Part shown: positions 60,556-64,000 of the stretch, one piece after another
How the letters are laid out: every line of letters starts with the position of its first letter
Numbering within the stretch: the first letter of the stretch is position 1
Source: Pyronema omphalodes
Lineage: Eukaryota > Ascomycota > Pezizomycetes > Pezizales > Pyronemataceae
DNA: 64,000 nucleotides
Assembly (NCBI GenBank): GCA_024516155.1
Contig: JAJJXM010000057.1
Coordinates: 124,001-188,000, forward strand
Direction: 5' to 3'
Made by a program: the position numbers and the translations under genes
The notes under the pieces: model-generated
Seen by the model: the letters and a program-made list of their open reading frames with translations, nothing else
Database searches by the model: none
What the model was told of the DNA's origin: nothing

Positions 60556-63412
60556 ATGGATTCTCAGTTGTGTATGTATGATCTGGTTTTTGGCTTTTTG
60601 ATTTTTGGTTTTTTGGTTCGGCGGTAGGAGGAGCAGAGGTAGCTGCGAGAGTGCAGGCACACTGCACCCCCACTACTTACACCTACACTCTGAAGTCTGA
60701 ACTCTGCACTCCCCGCGACTCCCCGCGCTCTCAGATACTCCCCGCGGTCTTACCCATTGCTTGACTCCCAGCGGTCACCCCGCGGTTTCACCCCGGCGCG
60801 GAGGGAGGAAGTACTTCATGTCTACTCTACTGGACTTGACTTGACTGGACTTGACTTCACCCGGGTACTTGATAACTTCAAGAGCCCCGAGTCCCGAGTT
60901 CCAAGTTCCTGAGTAACTATCGAAGCTGCTGTACTTTTATACTCCCGTACTATAGCTTCACCATAGATATTACACATTGCACAATAGACAATAGACAATA
61001 GATATGCTAACATAAAGTGTCCTCCCTCATGAAACAACAGCAACAGCAACTATAGCTCCAACCCCGGAAGTACCTACAACTCCCACCACCCCGAAATCAA
61101 AGAAATCCCAGAAACAAAAAAATAAGAAACAAAAAGAAAGGGAAAGGGAATTTGAAACATCCAGTATAACGCCTACGCCAACAGAAACAGCAACGTCAAC
61201 GCCAGCGCCAGCGTCGACGTTACCGTCGACATCGGAAAAGGCTGCGGTTGAGGATATGGTGGCTTTAAATGGAGGGGGGAACCAGGATATTGGGAATTGT
61301 CTTACACCAGTTGCCGGTACAACTAATGATATGGTACGCGACCTCCCGCGTTTGGTGTTTTTTGATATGTCTTTATTTTTTTTTTTTACTTTCTGCTCGC
61401 TTTTATTGTGTTGCGATTTTGCGATTTTGATACGTTTTTGCTGCGGTTTATATGATTTGGATACACCTTGGCTGCGCTTTGGTTACGCTTTGGTTACGCT
61501 TTACATGATTTGCACCATTTGCACAAGTTGCACCAGTTGCTAAGCTTTGCTCGCTTTCCGCGCTTTCCACGCTTTCCATGCTCCCCACGCACTCCACGAT
61601 TTACTCGCTTTCAACGCTTTGCTCGCTTCACCCCACCACCACCATCGCCGTCTAATAGGCTCTAATACTCGCAGCAAAGACGAGGTGCTAATTGACTTTT
61701 TCCCTGTGATTAGAACGGTGTAGAAGCTACAAAACACGACGATACGATACAGGAGGAATTACAACAGCTCCGGAAAGATCTAGAAACAGAGCGCGAGTCA
61801 CGAAGACAGACGGAAGAGAAACTTACAACGATGACGGCTGATACAGAAGACGACAAGGCGAAGCTTTCCGAGTCGATATCCGCTACGAAGAAGCTTGAAG
61901 ATGAGGTGAAGGAATTGAAGGAGCAGCTTGCTAGCGCGACTACGGCTTCAAAATCGGAGGAATCGTCGCAGATGGAGTTGCTTAAGCTGAAGGCGGAGTT
62001 GGAGGAGCTTAAGGAATTGAGAGAGAAGGAGAATAAGGAGGCGGAGGAGAGGATTGAGGAGGTTAGGAAACAGAAGGAACAGGCGGATGGACAGTATCAG
62101 ACTCTACTCGGAAGAGTGGCTACTATTAGACAGACTCTGGGAGAGAGGATGAAGGCGGATGCTGTGAGTTATCCCCGCACTATATACATACAGACATAGG
62201 AACACCTACCTATCCGCCGATTCACCTGTACCATTCCTGCTGCCACTCAACCCGCTCGTCTCATGGCTATACTCCCGCATAGCTGAAGCTGACTTTCTAC
62301 AGGAAGAACTAGCACAAGCCAAACAAACCGTCGAAGAGCTCGAAGACCAAAACCGAGGACTGAACGATCTAATCGATGAGCTCCGATCCGAGATTGAACA
62401 ACTAAAAGACGACGCCTCCTCGAATTCGAAAGAGATTACCAACCTCCGAAGTCGCCTAAACATCGCAACACAAAACTGGAGCAAAGAGCGCGAAGACCTA
62501 GTATCCTCCGAGAAGCAATACCGAGAACTCTACGAAGCCAGTCGTCAAGAAACCCAAGACTGGGAAGTTGTCGCCATAGAAGAGAGAGCAGTCCGGGAAA
62601 GCTTAAGCGATCGTATTGTCGAACTCGAAGAACAGCTAGCAGTACAAAAAGAGGTCTATGAGAAGGTTTCTGGGGATTATGAAAAGCAGTCTAGCAGTAT
62701 GGAGGGTCTTCAAAGAGCCCTCCAGGAGATTCAGGAGGGTATGGATTCCCTTTCGCAACGCACCAGCGCTATGCTGATCCGCCATTTAGCACGGAAAAAG
62801 GAGTTACGTGAGGTTGTTGAAAACACACAAAGTCAAATATCTCAACTTACTGCAAAATGTGAGGAATTGACTACGACCGCGAATAATGCTACTTCCCAGC
62901 TAGCAGCAGTTCAGGCGGATTTAGCCCGTGTCCTCCCCTTCGAAAAGGAGGTTAAAGAAAAAAACCTCCTCATCGGAAAACTCCGTCATGAAGCCGTCAC
63001 TCTAAACGACCACCTCCGTAAAGCTCTCCGGATGTTGAAACGGGATAACGCAGACGATAAAATCGACAAGCAGTTGGTTACAAACGTATTCCTGCAATTT
63101 GTTAGTCTACAAAGAGGAGATGCAAAGAAATATGAGGTTCTACAACTCATTGCAAGTGTCTTGGATTGGTCGGATGAACAAAAGGAAAAAGCGGGATTGA
63201 TTCGACCGGGAACTACAGAGGCTCAGGCTCAAAGAAGTGCTAGTGGTTTCTTCTCGGCTACCCTTAAAACTCCTCCTTTAACCCCGTTTCATAGAAGCCC
63301 TAGTTCTCCCGCTCTCGGGGATCAGTATAATAGCCCTACGAGTGATGAGAAAGATGTAGGTTTACTTCCTTTCTTTGCTGATTGGGGTGGGGGAGTGAAT
63401 GCTGATTTTTGA
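60556..63412 (+). CDS. RUD3: Golgi matrix golgin RUD3 (GRAB-domain coiled coil)
   Basis: Coiled-coil golgin recruited to the cis-Golgi by Arf1 through its GRAB domain, tethering transport vesicles. Exons: 60556-60571 (tentative, MDSQL), 61041-61333, 61714-62163 and 62303-63412, giving 622 residues. The N-terminus has a Thr/Pro stretch and a Lys-rich block (TPKSKKSQKQKNKKQ), usual for fungal Rud3. Coiled coil runs from about 105 to 495 (Glu/Lys/Leu heptads). The GRAB region at about 505-552 reads KIDKQLVTNVFLQFVSLQRG, then KKYEVLQLIASVLDWSDEQ and KEKAGL. The second exon has an in-frame stop upstream and no suitable ATG, so a 5' exon is required; the 16-base candidate has a GTATGT donor and the right phase but is not proven. 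The first ATG inside exon 2 (61257) is the fallback. Confidence 0.88.
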
Positions 63413-64000
63413 AATAGATTTGGAGATCGGTATTGGATAGTGAGAAGTAGATGAATGATACTTATGATGATGATATTGGGAGATTTGTAGTCGCGGGGGG
63501 TTGTGGGTGATCCGGGGAAGTGGTATGATACTGAGCTGAGGTAAAATAAACGACATAAATAAGAAATGGTCGGGGTTATGTATAAATAACATTTCAGGAG
63601 TTCACTTTTTTTTATTTTATGGAAGAGATATGTTTAAGCAAGCTGAGACTATTTCGAGAAAGGTAACAGAGGCTGGGACATGTTGGGAATTATAGCGGTG
63701 GAGGTGGAGGGGGACGGGGGACGGGGAGGGGAGGGGGAGGGGCGGCTTTGTGGTGGATGAAGTTAATATTGGGTATTGGATATTGAATATATTATTCATC
63801 TCCTCATGCCATCATACCTGTTATCGATTAAAGTAATATGCTATGTAGTTACATGCTATGAAGCAGAACTTATAATCCAACAACAAATAACAAATAACAA
63901 ATAAGAATAAGTATCTACTATAATCCCTGTTTATATTTCCTTTTAACCCATCACACAGATCATGAACTATACCATCATCCCATACCATCATCCAATCATC
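63413..64000. other. 3' flank of RUD3 to window end
   Basis: No gene. G-rich GGGGACGGGG units at 63695-63745 and AACAAATAACAAATA repeats at 63878-63905. Confidence 0.5.

Overview
The window looks like nuclear DNA of a filamentous ascomycete (Pezizomycotina). Its genes carry short spliceosomal introns with fungal donors (GTATGT, GTAAGT, GTACGT), branch points of the CTAAC/CTAAT type close to YAG acceptors, and Ser/Pro/RS-rich protein extensions. It also encodes fungus-typical families: porin, NPY1, RUD3 golgin, a PQ-loop vacuolar transporter and a CPAF-like S41 peptidase. I cannot fix the order or genus. Gene density is low, with fourteen well-supported genes in 64 kb, and the gaps are AT-rich and repeat-rich. 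Exon models were built by hand by matching donor, acceptor and phase; in every multi-exon model the coding length is divisible by three.

Layout. 0.8-19.9 kb holds three large minus-strand genes: a CTK1/CDK12-type CTD kinase with an RS/RD-rich N-terminus, a large acidic protein with repeated WxxF and DFGDF motifs (possible clathrin-adaptor accessory), and a roughly 1980-residue protein that I read as RasGAP-like plus VPS9-like plus SEL1-like. 20-27 kb is gene-poor and carries a MITE and a decayed hAT-like fragment. 27-35.3 kb holds TAF6 (minus), a SANT/Myb protein (plus), NPY1 NADH pyrophosphatase (plus) and a SAM methyltransferase (minus). 35.3-40.1 kb is gene-poor and holds an intact-looking hAT-type MITE with an 8-bp target duplication. 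40.1-47.7 kb holds methionine aminopeptidase 2 and a secreted S41-family protein. 49.7-55.2 kb holds three minus-strand genes: a membrane-anchored J-protein, the mitochondrial porin VDAC, and a single-pass Ser/Thr-rich cell-surface protein. 56.5-63.4 kb holds two plus-strand genes: a PQ-loop vacuolar amino-acid transporter and the golgin RUD3.

The genes are mostly housekeeping: transcription (CTK1, TAF6, SANT), trafficking (adaptor-like protein, GAPVD1-like protein, RUD3), mitochondria (VDAC, J-protein) and nucleotide or protein processing (NPY1, MetAP2). They do not form a pathway cluster; I see no secondary-metabolite cluster, virus or prophage, and no rRNA or convincing tRNA. The most unusual contents are the two MITEs with clean terminal repeats and target duplications, the GAPVD1-like architecture, many G/C homopolymer runs of 14-19 bases, and large minisatellites around 58.6-59.7 kb and 49.5 kb.
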